Assembly: GCF_023015865.1 (NCBI RefSeq)
Contig: NZ_JALKBC010000014.1
Location: 1 to 64,000 of the forward strand
Source of the DNA: Arenibacter sp. F26102
Lineage (GTDB): Bacteria > Bacteroidota > Bacteroidia > Flavobacteriales > Flavobacteriaceae
Direction: 5' to 3'
Length of the DNA stretch: 64,000 nucleotides
The position numbers and the translations under genes are program-made. Shown here one piece after another: positions 7,787 through 17,255 of the stretch (within the stretch, counting starts at the first letter, position 1; each line of letters begins with the position of its first letter). Under the pieces are notes generated by a model. It was not told the DNA's origin and made no database searches. It worked only from the letters and a program-made list of their open reading frames with translations.

Positions 7787-8983
7787 CTACCTTATTTGAC
7801 CATCACCTTTTACATACCATTTGTTGGTCACCAAATGTTGCAGTCCTATGGGACCCCTTTGGTGTAATTTATCCGTACTTATGGCCAGTTCCCCGCCCAG
7901 TCCAAATTGTCCTCCATCCGTAAATCGTGTGGATACATTATGGTATACTGCCGCAGAATCCACAGAATTCATAAATAGGTTGGCCTCTTGCTCCTCTTCA
8001 GTAACGATTACCGCTGAATGGCCACCGCCATAAGTATTTATCTTTTCAACGGCTTCCTCTGTGTTTCCCACTTCCCCGATAAGGATTTTATAATCCAAAA
8101 ACTCTTCAAACCAGGTGTTGTCTTCCGTTATCACTGAGGTATCTGCTGTTCCGATTAGACTGTTATCGACCAAAATCTCCACTTTCTTCGCTTTTAATTC
8201 AGCTATCAAATCCTTTATAAAGGCTGCTTTGTTGGGCAATTTACTATCTATCAACACCTTATCCAAGGCATTACAGGCCGATATTTTTGTGGTTTTGGCA
8301 TTCAGGATAATACTCAATGCTTTCTTTAGGTCTGCCTTGGGATGTACATAAAGAAAGTTATTTCCCCTTCCACTTACGATTACAGGACAGGTAGCGTGTT
8401 TTTTGGTAAAGGCGATCAGTTTTTCCCCTCCCCTAGGCACAATAAGATCCAGCTTTTGAGTGGGCTTTTCCAAAAAGGCCTGGGTCTGTTCCCTATTGAA
8501 TTCCAAATAAGTGACCCAATCTTTGGAAATGCCATGTTGCTCCAAGGATTTATGCCAAAAATTTACAAGGACCAAATTGCTTTGAAGCGATTCCTTTCCG
8601 CCTTTCAATAAAATTTTATTCCCAGATTTAAAGGCAATTGCCGCAGCTTCTATGGTAACATCGGGTCTGGATTCATATATGATCAAGACCGTACCAAAAG
8701 GCGCCGTTTTGTTACTTACATGCATCCCATTTTCATGGGTAAAGTTAAAGCGTTCCAAGCCCAAGGGGTCTTCCTGACTGGCCAACTGCTCTAAGGATAA
8801 GATCATACCTTCAATTTTGGCATCATCTACCTTTAGTCGGTCGTACATGGCCAAATCATCGCCCTTATAAGCCTCCAGGTCTTTTTTATTGACCTCCAGA
8901 ATGCTACTTCTCTCCTCATCGATCAGCTGCGCCATAGTTTTAAGCACCGCATTCCTTTGGGATATGTCTAAATATAAACTCAT
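7787..8983 (-). CDS. proA: glutamate-5-semialdehyde dehydrogenase
   Basis: NADPH-dependent reduction of glutamyl-5-phosphate to glutamate semialdehyde in proline synthesis. The 398-aa protein has the aldehyde-dehydrogenase fold features ESRPDVTIEAAAIAFKSGN near 104-122, LKGGKES (124-130) and IVPRGGEKL near 180-188. The expected Cys is in the segment KISACNALDKVLI, and the C-terminal GGQFGLGGELAIST is conserved in ProA. Its ATG overlaps the argD stop by 4 bases, indicating translational coupling. Confidence 0.96.
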   Translation of the reverse strand: MSLYLDISQRNAVLKTMAQLIDEERSSILEVNKKDLEAYKGDDLAMYDRLKVDDAKIEGMILSLEQLASQEDPLGLERFNFTHENGMHVSNKTAPFGTVLIIYESRPDVTIEAAAIAFKSGNKILLKGGKESLQSNLVLVNFWHKSLEQHGISKDWVTYLEFNREQTQAFLEKPTQKLDLIVPRGGEKLIAFTKKHATCPVIVSGRGNNFLYVHPKADLKKALSIILNAKTTKISACNALDKVLIDSKLPNKAAFIKDLIAELKAKKVEILVDNSLIGTADTSVITEDNTWFEEFLDYKILIGEVGNTEEAVEKINTYGGGHSAVIVTEEEQEANLFMNSVDSAAVYHNVSTRFTDGGQFGLGGELAISTDKLHQRGPIGLQHLVTNKWYVKGDGQIR

Positions 8984-10107
8984 GCCAATTCCTTTTTTAG
9001 GGCATCAAAAAATTGATCCAAATTTTCTTTGGTAATATTCAATGCCGGTAATATCCGCAATACATGTTTGTCACTGGCACCACCGGTGAACATATGTTGG
9101 TTATGGATGAGTTTCTTTCTCAATTCAGCCACTTCAAAATCAAATTCCAGCCCTAACATAAGCCCCATTCCCTTTACTCTTTTTACCTGTGGGATGTTAG
9201 CGGCCTTTGTTTTGAAATATTCGAAAAGCTCGGCGGCATTTTCCAATAAATTTTCTTTCTCGATTACTTCCAATACCGCCAATCCTGCTGCACAGGCCAA
9301 ATGATTGCCTCCAAAAGTGGTTCCCAACATTCCGTAGGAAGCCTTAATACTTTCATGGATCAGGACCCCACCAATAGGAAATCCGTTACCCATTCCTTTG
9401 GCCACAGTAATAATGTCCGGTTGAATACCATAATGCTGGAAGGCAAAGAACTTACCGCTTCTGCCATAACCACATTGCACCTCGTCCGCAATGAGCAAAG
9501 CACCATTTTCCTTACATAGTGCTGCTATATTTTGATAAAATTCCTGTGAAGGTTGGTCCAGACCACCTACCCCTTGAATGGTCTCTATGATTACACTACA
9601 CACATCACCCTTGGAAATTTCGCTTTTTAAAGCAGCCAAATCCTCGAAGGGAAGTATGGTTACCTTTTGTTGCTTGTTTATAGGTGCGTTTATCTTTTCA
9701 TTATCGGTAGCGGCAACAGCGGCAGAAGTTCTTCCGTGAAATCCGTGCTTAAAGGCGATTACCCTAGATTTACCAGTTTGGAACGATGCCAGTTTTAAGG
9801 CATTTTCGTTGGCCTCTGCCCCTGAATTGCACAGAAACAGATTGTAATCCTCACAACCCGAAAGTTTACCCAATTTTTGGGCCAGGGCTTCTTGAATGGG
9901 GTTCTGGACGGCATTGCTATAAAAACCGATCTTATCCAGTTGGTTTTTTAGTCGATCCATGTAATGTGGATGGGAATGACCAATGGAAATTACAGCATGT
10001 CCACCGTAGAAATCCATATAATCCTGTCCTTTTTCATCGGTCACCACAATTCCTTTAGCTGAAACGGGAGTCACGTCGTATAATGGGTATACATCAAATA
10101 ATTCCAT
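8980..10107 (-). CDS. argD: acetylornithine (N-acyl) aminotransferase
   Basis: PLP-dependent class III aminotransferase converting N-acylglutamate semialdehyde to N-acylornithine. The 375-aa protein shows YMDFYGGHAVISIGHSHPHY near 30-49, LCNSGAEANENALKLA near 91-106, the PLP-aspartate segment LLIADEVQCGYGRSGKF near 202-218 and the Schiff-base lysine in ITVAKGMGNGFPIGGV near 234-249. It sits between proC and proA, so its aminotransferase activity could also serve other acyl substrates, but the arginine role is clear from context. Confidence 0.96.
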   Translation of the reverse strand: MELFDVYPLYDVTPVSAKGIVVTDEKGQDYMDFYGGHAVISIGHSHPHYMDRLKNQLDKIGFYSNAVQNPIQEALAQKLGKLSGCEDYNLFLCNSGAEANENALKLASFQTGKSRVIAFKHGFHGRTSAAVAATDNEKINAPINKQQKVTILPFEDLAALKSEISKGDVCSVIIETIQGVGGLDQPSQEFYQNIAALCKENGALLIADEVQCGYGRSGKFFAFQHYGIQPDIITVAKGMGNGFPIGGVLIHESIKASYGMLGTTFGGNHLACAAGLAVLEVIEKENLLENAAELFEYFKTKAANIPQVKRVKGMGLMLGLEFDFEVAELRKKLIHNQHMFTGGASDKHVLRILPALNITKENLDQFFDALKKELA

Positions 10108-10166
10108 CTTCTATCTTATATTTTGAACCTCTCTTGCGCTATTACCCTCTTGGTTTAATAGCGAGG

Positions 10167-10961
10167 TTATCCTTTTTTAATCTCGTTTATCTTGTCAAAT
10201 GAGGCCACTATACCTCTGATCAGGGAGGAGCTTAGTCCTTGGTGTTCCATTTCGTTCAATCCGGAAATGGTACATCCCCTCGGGGTGGTAACCTTGTCTA
10301 TTTCATTTTCTGGGTGACTGTCAGATTCTATAAGAAGACTGGCGGCCCCATTGCAGGTATGCATGGCCAATTCCTGTGCTTCCTTGGCATCGAATCCCAA
10401 TTGAATGGCCCCTTGTGTGGTGGCTCTTATCAATCGCATCCAAAACGCAATTCCACTGGCACAAATTACGGTAGCGGCCTGCATTTGGTCTTCCGGAATT
10501 TGCATGGAATGCCCCATACGGTTAAAGATGGCCTTGGCCAAGTCTACCCTTTTGGCCCCCTTTTCATTGCTGCAGATACAGGTCATGGATTTCCCTACAG
10601 AAATAGCGGTATTGGGCATGGCACGAATAATATAGTGATCAGGACCAATAACTTCTTCCATTCGGGCAATACTAAAGCCGGTAATGGTGGAAATAATAAC
10701 ATGTTTGTCCGTAAGAATGTCCTTAACCTCGCCCAATATCTTTACAAATTGGTTGGGCTGAACGGCAAATATCAGAATGTCCGATTTGGAAACTGCTTCC
10801 CTGTTATCCGTGGTAGTGGTTACAATTCCAAATTTCTCAATTTCCTTAAGATCACTAAGATTTCTCTTGGTAAGGACCATTGATGTGGCCCCATTGGTGT
10901 TCAAAATGCCTTTTGCTATGGACAACCCTAAATTACCTGTTCCAATTATGGCTATTTTCAT
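10167..10961 (-). CDS. proC: pyrroline-5-carboxylate reductase
   Basis: Last step of proline synthesis, NAD(P)H reduction of pyrroline-5-carboxylate. The 264-aa length is normal. The N-terminal Rossmann motif IAIIGTGNLGLSIAKG (3-18) and the signature in the C-terminal helical domain (KVTTPRGCTISGLNEME, near 227-243) are seen. With proA and proB in the same operon, the complete proline pathway is encoded with arginine synthesis. Gaps of 59 and 109 bases separate it from argD and argC. Confidence 0.95.
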   Translation of the reverse strand: MKIAIIGTGNLGLSIAKGILNTNGATSMVLTKRNLSDLKEIEKFGIVTTTTDNREAVSKSDILIFAVQPNQFVKILGEVKDILTDKHVIISTITGFSIARMEEVIGPDHYIIRAMPNTAISVGKSMTCICSNEKGAKRVDLAKAIFNRMGHSMQIPEDQMQAATVICASGIAFWMRLIRATTQGAIQLGFDAKEAQELAMHTCNGAASLLIESDSHPENEIDKVTTPRGCTISGLNEMEHQGLSSSLIRGIVASFDKINEIKKG

Positions 10962-11070
10962 TCCTTATTAATTATTAGTCACCTTCCCAAAACCGTGGGA
11001 AACTGTTGATTGGTTTTGTTGTTTGTTGGTCGGTTTTAATATTGCCATTAACCCTCAAGGGACAACAATA

Positions 11071-12045
11071 CTAAAATACACCCGCTTTTAATTGCAAGCC
11101 TTCCGTTTCCTTAAATCCGAAGGCCAAATTCATATTTTGTACCGCCTGCCCTGAAGCCCCTTTCAATAAATTATCTATGGCAGAGGTGATCAGCAGGGTA
11201 TTGTTGTGCTTATGCAAATGAATATGGCATTGGTTGGTATTTACCACCTGCTTTAGGTTGATGTCTTCTTCGGTTACCTGAGTAAAGACCGCATCCTTAT
11301 AAAACTCGTTGTATAGTTCATAGGCCTCTTCCAAACTTCCCTCAAAATCGGTATAGGCCGTGGCCAAAATCCCACGGGTAAAATTACCCCTATTGGGAAG
11401 GAAAAATAGATCCCCGGTATTTTCTTGAAGACTGTGCAAACTTTCATTGATCTCCCCAAGGTGCTGGTGCGTAAAAGGCTTATACCAGGACACATTGTTG
11501 TTCCTCCAACTAAAATGCGAGGTCGATGAAAGGCTTACTCCAGCTCCGGTACTTCCGGTAACAGCATTGATATGCACCGGTTTATCCAATTTATTGGCCT
11601 TTGCCAATGGCAATAGTCCCAACTGAATAGCCGTAGCAAAACAACCAGGGTTAGCAATATATTTCGCCTTTTTTATTTCTTCCTTTTTTAGTTCGGGCAA
11701 GCCGTAGACAAAAGCTTTTCCGTCCAGAACGGCATCGGCCTCCAGCCTAAAGTCATTACTTAAATCTATAATCTTGGTGTCTTTGGAAAACTCGTTCTCC
11801 TTTAAAAAACTAGTGGAGTTCCCATGCCCAAGACAAAGAAATACCACATCTACATCCTTGTTGACCTCTCCAGTAAATGCCAGATCGGTAACCCCCAATA
11901 GGTCCGGATGGGCAGTGGTAACCTTTTTACCCGCCCTAGTGGTACTAAAAACAAAATCTATGGTTGCATTGGGGTGGTTCAGAAGAATTCTGATGAGTTC
12001 CCCACCAGTATACCCCGAACCACCAATAATACCTACTTTAATCAT
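11071..12045 (-). CDS. argC: N-acetyl-gamma-glutamyl-phosphate reductase
   Basis: Reduces N-acylglutamyl phosphate to the semialdehyde. The 324-aa protein has the NADP-binding motif IIGGSGYTGGELIRIL (6-21), FLCLGHGNS near 69-77 and the catalytic cysteine in NPGCFATAI near 132-140. The downstream histidine is in PFTHQHLGEI. Its start overlaps the end of argG by 8 bases, so the two are coupled. Confidence 0.97.
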   Translation of the reverse strand: MIKVGIIGGSGYTGGELIRILLNHPNATIDFVFSTTRAGKKVTTAHPDLLGVTDLAFTGEVNKDVDVVFLCLGHGNSTSFLKENEFSKDTKIIDLSNDFRLEADAVLDGKAFVYGLPELKKEEIKKAKYIANPGCFATAIQLGLLPLAKANKLDKPVHINAVTGSTGAGVSLSSTSHFSWRNNNVSWYKPFTHQHLGEINESLHSLQENTGDLFFLPNRGNFTRGILATAYTDFEGSLEEAYELYNEFYKDAVFTQVTEEDINLKQVVNTNQCHIHLHKHNNTLLITSAIDNLLKGASGQAVQNMNLAFGFKETEGLQLKAGVF

Positions 12046-13228
12046 TATTCTGATTTACGTGGTTATATATTTTTCCCGAATTGGAAAGTATTTTAATAAA
12101 TCCTTTTGCATCATCTGCAGTCCACCCCTTGTTCATCTCACCATAACTACCAAAAGAGGCGTTCATTAAATCGTGCGAAGAGGATATCCCCTCCAATTCA
12201 AAGCGATAAGGGTGCAGACTTACAAAGACATCACCACTAACGTTCTTTTGGGTATCGGTCAAGAATGCCTCTATATTGCGCATTACCTCATCCAAATAAT
12301 TTCCTTCGTGCAACAACATTCCATAGAAATTACCTTGTTGTTCCTTCTGGTACTGCTGCCATTTGGTAAGGGTGTGTTTTTCCAATAAGTGATGGGCCTT
12401 GATAATGATCAAGGAAGCAGGAGCTTCAAATCCTACCCTACCTTTTATCCCAATAATGGTATCCCCAACGTGAATATCCCTGCCAATAGCATATTTGGAA
12501 GCAATAGCCTCCAACTTTACGATATTGTTCACAGGTGTATCGTTTTCCCCGTCCAACCCAATTAATTCACCCTTATGAAAAGTAAGTTTCAATTGTGTGG
12601 GTTCTGTTTCTTGAAGTTGGCTCGGATAGGCAGATTCCGGCAAGGACTTATGTGAGGTAAGTGTTTCCTCTCCTCCTACCGAGGTTCCCCATAGGCCTCT
12701 GTTAATAGAGTATTTTGCTTTCTCCCAAGGATAGTCTACTCCGTTGTTCTTTAAATAGTCAATTTCTACCTCCCTGGCCAATTTATTATCGCGTATGGGG
12801 GTAATAATTTCAATTTCTGGAGCGATGATCTGAAAAATCATATCAAACCGAACCTGATCGTTCCCAGCCCCAGTACTACCGTGGGCAATATATTTGGCGC
12901 CGACTTTTTTGGCGTAGTTTACAATTTCAATAGCCTGAACAATTCGTTCTGCACTTACAGATAAAGGATAGGTATTGTTCTTTAGTACGTTCCCGAAAAT
13001 TAAATACTTTACAACCTTTTCATAGAAGGTTTCTACTGCATCTATAGAAGTGTAGGAAGTGGCCCCCAACTCCAAGGCCTTTTTATGGATGCTATCTATT
13101 TCTTCCTTAGAAAACCCACCTGTGTTTACACTTACGGCATGTACTTCAAAACCTTGATCCTTTGACAAATACTTGGCGCAATAGGAAGTATCCAATCCAC
13201 CACTATATGCTAAAACTAATTTCTTCAT
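12038..13228 (-). CDS. argG: argininosuccinate synthase
   Basis: ATP-dependent ligation of citrulline and aspartate. The 396-aa protein has the N-type ATP pyrophosphatase loop LAYSGGLDTSY (6-16), HGSTGAGNDQVRF near 115-127 and YSINRGLWG near 167-175. It is the first enzyme gene after the GNAT gene at the head of the operon, with a 43-base gap, and overlaps argC. Confidence 0.97.
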   Translation of the reverse strand: MKKLVLAYSGGLDTSYCAKYLSKDQGFEVHAVSVNTGGFSKEEIDSIHKKALELGATSYTSIDAVETFYEKVVKYLIFGNVLKNNTYPLSVSAERIVQAIEIVNYAKKVGAKYIAHGSTGAGNDQVRFDMIFQIIAPEIEIITPIRDNKLAREVEIDYLKNNGVDYPWEKAKYSINRGLWGTSVGGEETLTSHKSLPESAYPSQLQETEPTQLKLTFHKGELIGLDGENDTPVNNIVKLEAIASKYAIGRDIHVGDTIIGIKGRVGFEAPASLIIIKAHHLLEKHTLTKWQQYQKEQQGNFYGMLLHEGNYLDEVMRNIEAFLTDTQKNVSGDVFVSLHPYRFELEGISSSHDLMNASFGSYGEMNKGWTADDAKGFIKILSNSGKIYNHVNQNND

Positions 13229-13271
13229 GCTAAACTTATCTTATTATTATATTCATAGTAGTATTGAGCCA

Positions 13272-13901
13272 CTACTTTGTTTTCTTGTTCAGGAACAAAC
13301 TTTCCTTTATACTTTTTAATCTTTGAAAGGCCTTGGAATTCAATTTCTCCTTGGGCTCCGATTTGGCTTCCTTTGCTTTGGTTTCGGGGTCATACAACAT
13401 TCCGGTACAAAGACACATTTTTTGTTCCGTCCTAGTAAGGATATCGAAATTTTTACACGTCTGACAACCTTTCCAAAACTCCGGATCCGTAGTCAGTTCA
13501 GAAAATGTAACCGGTTTATAGCCTAGTTCATAGTTCATTTTCATTACTGCCAAACCAGTCGTAATCCCGAATATTTTGGCATTGGGAAACTTACTCCTGG
13601 AAAGGGCAAAAATCTCCTTTTTTATTTGCTTGGCCAAACCTTGATTTCTGTAATCAGGATGAACTATAAGCCCAGAATTGGCCACGAACTTCTCATGTCC
13701 CCAAACTTCAATATAACAGAAACCTGCAAATTTATCACCATCCAAGGCGATAATGGCATTGCCATTGTGCAATCTCTTTTGAATGTATTCAGGGGTACGC
13801 TTAGCAATCCCTGTGCCGCGTACTTTGGCCGACTCTGCAATAGTTTCGCAGATAACTTCGGCATATTTAAAATGGGAATCGTTAGCAATAACAATCTTCA
13901 T
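13272..13901 (-). CDS. GNAT acyltransferase heading the arg operon; candidate N-acylglutamate synthase
   Basis: A 209-aa GNAT protein. The acyl-CoA-binding motif A is HPDYRNQGLAKQIKKEIF near 82-99, after the beta strand GLIVHP. The C-terminus carries a cysteine cluster (CQTCKNF... MCLC near 145-170) and a basic tail (SLFLNKKTK). No argA or argJ is in the operon, so this protein, first in the transcript, is the obvious candidate for the missing acylation of glutamate. That is an inference from context; GNAT folds are too general to prove substrate. The metal-site-like cysteines are unusual for GNATs. Confidence 0.8.
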   Translation of the reverse strand: MKIVIANDSHFKYAEVICETIAESAKVRGTGIAKRTPEYIQKRLHNGNAIIALDGDKFAGFCYIEVWGHEKFVANSGLIVHPDYRNQGLAKQIKKEIFALSRSKFPNAKIFGITTGLAVMKMNYELGYKPVTFSELTTDPEFWKGCQTCKNFDILTRTEQKMCLCTGMLYDPETKAKEAKSEPKEKLNSKAFQRLKSIKESLFLNKKTK

Positions 13902-14078
13902 TGAATGTTGCTTTTAAATTAAAATTATGATTTGTTTTTTTTGAGAGGGAAATGGACTCACCTATTTCCATAAAAGAAGTGCACCCTTACGGGCGACGAC
14001 GTGTAGGCGTAAATGAATAAGCAAGGCTAGACGCCCTGTTAAAATCAAATATGTACGCGGTGTTACTCATTATACCAT

Positions 14079-14086
14079 CAAAAGTA
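14079..14086 (-). promoter_or_regulatory. candidate -7 element for the arg/pro operon
   Basis: On the minus strand this reads TACTTTTG, matching the Bacteroidota TAnnTTTG -7 consensus, about 178 bases before the GNAT start. The intervening leader (13902-14078) has GGGCGTCTA...TACGCC and GTGCAC-type complementary segments, so a structured leader is possible. I could not find a good -33 element at the usual spacing. Confidence 0.35.
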
Positions 14087-14117
14087 CAAATAAAAATGAA
14101 TTGGCGTAATTAATACA

Positions 14118-15527
14118 TTAATTTTTATGAAAAAGTAGTTTTTTGTTATATAATCTCAATATTTCATAGATCATAAAACCATACACTGCAATATATTCAA
14201 TGGACAACAACCAATAACTCTCTTTAAACCCCTCATTGGAATAGGCCCAGTAGCTTAATATAATACTAAAGGACCATACAATTGGAAACCTAAACTCGGT
14301 GAATAGGCATAAAACAACTAGAAAAATAATATACCAAGGGTGCACAGTGGCCGACAAAAAATAATACAGCGTTAAGACCCAAAGCATAGAGGTCATCAAG
14401 CTTGATATTTTTTTATTGTCACGAACAAACGTAAACAGGGCAACCACAGCGATGACGATGATGGGTGTTATTTTTCCATAATCCTTAATAAGCTCCCATG
14501 GCTTTGCATCAAAATTTACAGCCACCTTTTTAATTACATTGTACAGTCCGGCATTAAATTCAAAATTGGAGAACCATAGTCCTACCGTCTGTATATAATT
14601 ATCTGCAAATTCAGGGGAATAAAAAGGGAGTACCAAAAGGACGGACGTAATAGCAACAACCCCATAGAACAGTAAGCTCTTCTTGATTCCGAAATATTTC
14701 AGGAATAAGGGCAGAAATAGTAGTGGCACCAGTTTTATAGAAATAGAAAGTGCATATACAATAGCTGCCAACAGCCATTTTTTAGTAAATAACAAATAAA
14801 TAGACCATATAAAAAAGAACAACATTACTCCTTCAAAATGAAGGTTGCCTGTCAGTTCCAAAATCACCATAGGATTTAAGAAATACCAAAAAATTAGATG
14901 CGTGGATTTATTGAGCTTTTGCAACAACTTACGACCGAAATACAGAATTCCCAAATCGGACAGAATTATAATGGTCCGCATCACCAATACGCTCCCTACT
15001 ATGCTCTTCGCCGACAACCAAGTGGAGATGGCAAAAATAAATTGGTTAAATGGTGGATAATTGCTATAATTTGAGGCACTCAGACTTCCCATACCACTTA
15101 CCAATTCCCCAGCATTGTTCATCATTTGGCCACCTCCAATAATCAAATCTTTGGGAATGTGCAAATAGGGGTTTATGCCATTGTTGATCAATTGGCCATC
15201 CCAAATGAATCTATAAAAATCCTGGGAGAGGTTGGGTTCGGCAAAAAGTAGCGTCAATCGGAAAATTGTTCCGGAAATGGCCAAAAATTTAAAATTCCAT
15301 TTCTCAAACTGGATTAGCTTGTAGCACAAAAAAAACAGGCCCAAATAAAGGCATAACAATTTTATAAAATCGGCGCGGTCCAAATCGTACCCAAAAGCCA
15401 AATAAAATAGAAGGCTAAAAAGCACCATTAACATTGGAATTTTATGAAGTTTCCAATAAGAAACGGTCCTTTGGATCATATTAGTTTGGTGGTCTTTGGG
15501 CATTCTATCAATTAAGAAATCCCCCAA
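14118..15527 (-). CDS. polytopic membrane glycosyltransferase (GT-C / mannosyltransferase-like)
   Basis: A 469-aa integral membrane protein with about ten hydrophobic segments, for example IPMLMVLFSLLFYLAFGY near 34-51. The first loop has LSQDFYRFIWDGQLINNGINPY, a motif typical of GT-C enzymes that use polyprenyl-phosphate sugars, where the aspartate is expected to be catalytic. Met17 (MIQRTVSYW) is an equally plausible start. It is separated from the next glycosyltransferase unit by a terminator, so it has its own promoter in 15528-15711. Acceptor and sugar cannot be read from the sequence. Confidence 0.8.
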   Translation of the reverse strand: MGDFLIDRMPKDHQTNMIQRTVSYWKLHKIPMLMVLFSLLFYLAFGYDLDRADFIKLLCLYLGLFFLCYKLIQFEKWNFKFLAISGTIFRLTLLFAEPNLSQDFYRFIWDGQLINNGINPYLHIPKDLIIGGGQMMNNAGELVSGMGSLSASNYSNYPPFNQFIFAISTWLSAKSIVGSVLVMRTIIILSDLGILYFGRKLLQKLNKSTHLIFWYFLNPMVILELTGNLHFEGVMLFFFIWSIYLLFTKKWLLAAIVYALSISIKLVPLLFLPLFLKYFGIKKSLLFYGVVAITSVLLVLPFYSPEFADNYIQTVGLWFSNFEFNAGLYNVIKKVAVNFDAKPWELIKDYGKITPIIVIAVVALFTFVRDNKKISSLMTSMLWVLTLYYFLSATVHPWYIIFLVVLCLFTEFRFPIVWSFSIILSYWAYSNEGFKESYWLLSIEYIAVYGFMIYEILRLYNKKLLFHKN

Positions 15528-15711
15528 ATTTAAATGAAATTATCAAATAACAGCACGTCTAATTTTGATTTTGGCAATGAAACTATAGTCTTTTTAAAAT
15601 TTCCCGCGTAAGCACCTCTTTAGAACACTAGGTTGCTATACACCAAAGAGAGTTCAACACATTTTTAACCACAGGTTTAAAGGAATAAAATTGGTTGGTG
15701 CTCTTAGAATT

Positions 15712-15745
15712 AAAAAAGCCCCATTCCTTTAAGGGAACAGGGCTT
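15712..15745 (-). terminator. terminator of the two-gene GT2 unit
   Basis: On the minus strand: AAGCCC, inner TTCC/GGAA, then GGGCTT followed directly by TTTTT. It lies 25 bases past the stop of the GT2 gene ending at 15770. Confidence 0.85.
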
Positions 15746-15769
15746 GTGATAACAATATTTTAATTCTAT

Positions 15770-17254
15770 TTAGGCCCTTGCCAAAAGGGATTTAAAAAAG
15801 ACATAACCGAATCCTAAAAACAGCATAAAATGAAAAGGGAAAAGTCCAAAATCGTTTAAAGGAATGGCGCTGTACATTCCAAATAGGAAGTAGAGCATTA
15901 AGGCCGCTTCCAAGATCATGTTGGGAGAAAGTTTTGTAGTCAAGTATTTATTTCCTTTCCAACTATCCTTTATATTGTTCAAATTAAATTTTGGTGTCCT
16001 AACAAACTCACTTCTTTTACCCATATGGCCCTCCAAAACTGCAATGGAATTATGCAAAGAAAATCCAAGTGCCACCGAGAAAAAAGTAAAGAAGATTTTT
16101 ATATAGTCCACAAAATTATCAAAACTGCTTCCCTGTATACTCTTATAGGTAAACCAATAGCAAACGAAAAGTATAATGGTACTAAGGATAAAGAATTTAG
16201 TAGCTTCAAAAATCCATCCTAAATGGTCAAAAGTATTTTTTATATACATCATTGGTATACTCAAAAGGGCCACCAAAAACACACAAAGGAACATGGAGCT
16301 ATTTAACAAGTGCATAACGCCATGAAACTTGGTCTTGAACGAAATATTCTTGGAAGTAACCACACTTAAAACGGTTTTTCTAAAGTTTTCAGCCCCGCCC
16401 TTATTCCAACGAAACTGTTGTGAACGAGCAGCACTAATTACTACGGGAAGTTCTGCTGGAGTTTCTACATCCTCCAAATACTTGAATTTCCAGTTTTTTA
16501 ATTGTGCACGGTAACTAAGATCCAAGTCCTCTGTCAAGGTATCACCTTCCCAGTTTCCTGCATCCAAGATACATTCCTTTCTCCAAATACCAGCGGTACC
16601 ATTGAAGTTTATAAAATGTCCTTTGGCATTACGTCCTACTTGTTCCAAAGTAAAGTGGGCGTCCAAGGCAAACGCCTGAATACGGGTCAAAGTAGAATAT
16701 TCTCTATTGATATGCCCCCATCTTGTTTGAACGACACCAATTTCCTCATCTTTAAAGTATATAACAGTTTTCTTTAACCAATCACTGGATGGCAAGAAAT
16801 CTGCATCAAATATGGCTATAAACTCTCCTTTGGCCAAAACCAGGCCCTCTTTTAGAGCTCCTGCCTTAAACCCTTGTCTATTGCTCCTTCTTATATGTTT
16901 AATATCCAGACCTGTCTCTTGAAGCGCTTGTATACGCTTTGCTGTATCCAATACGGAATCGTCCGTGGAATCATCCAAAACCTGAATTTCCAACTTACTT
17001 TTTGGATATTCTATTTTCGAGATATTCTCCAACAAACGCTCCACTACATACTCTTCATTATAAATAGGAAGTTGTATGGTAACGAAAGGTATTTCTTTTG
17101 GATCTAGTAAATTGTATTTCGGAGCTACCTGATTTCTCCTTTTATAGCCCAAATAGTTGACCAGTAAATTAAGCTGGGCCAAGCTATAAAAGAATATTAA
17201 TAGTAAAGAAATACTGTAAATGGCAATGATAAAGTAAGTAATTGTTAGTCCCAT
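15770..17254 (-). CDS. processive GT2 glycosyltransferase, membrane-bound
   Basis: A 494-aa family-2 glycosyltransferase of the cellulose-synthase-like type. It has an N-terminal membrane helix (4-24), then VTIQLPIYNEE (58-68), the nucleotide-sugar aspartates VLDDSTDDS (92-100) and FDADF (149-153), the catalytic TEDLDLSYR segment, the acceptor motif QQFRW, and a bundle of C-terminal helices. These features support repeated addition of sugars coupled to membrane passage. It starts 1 base after the polyprenol-type GT2 gene ends, forming a two-gene unit. The polymer is unknown. Confidence 0.9.
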   Translation of the reverse strand: MGLTITYFIIAIYSISLLLIFFYSLAQLNLLVNYLGYKRRNQVAPKYNLLDPKEIPFVTIQLPIYNEEYVVERLLENISKIEYPKSKLEIQVLDDSTDDSVLDTAKRIQALQETGLDIKHIRRSNRQGFKAGALKEGLVLAKGEFIAIFDADFLPSSDWLKKTVIYFKDEEIGVVQTRWGHINREYSTLTRIQAFALDAHFTLEQVGRNAKGHFINFNGTAGIWRKECILDAGNWEGDTLTEDLDLSYRAQLKNWKFKYLEDVETPAELPVVISAARSQQFRWNKGGAENFRKTVLSVVTSKNISFKTKFHGVMHLLNSSMFLCVFLVALLSIPMMYIKNTFDHLGWIFEATKFFILSTIILFVCYWFTYKSIQGSSFDNFVDYIKIFFTFFSVALGFSLHNSIAVLEGHMGKRSEFVRTPKFNLNNIKDSWKGNKYLTTKLSPNMILEAALMLYFLFGMYSAIPLNDFGLFPFHFMLFLGFGYVFFKSLLARA

Positions 17255-17255
17255 T

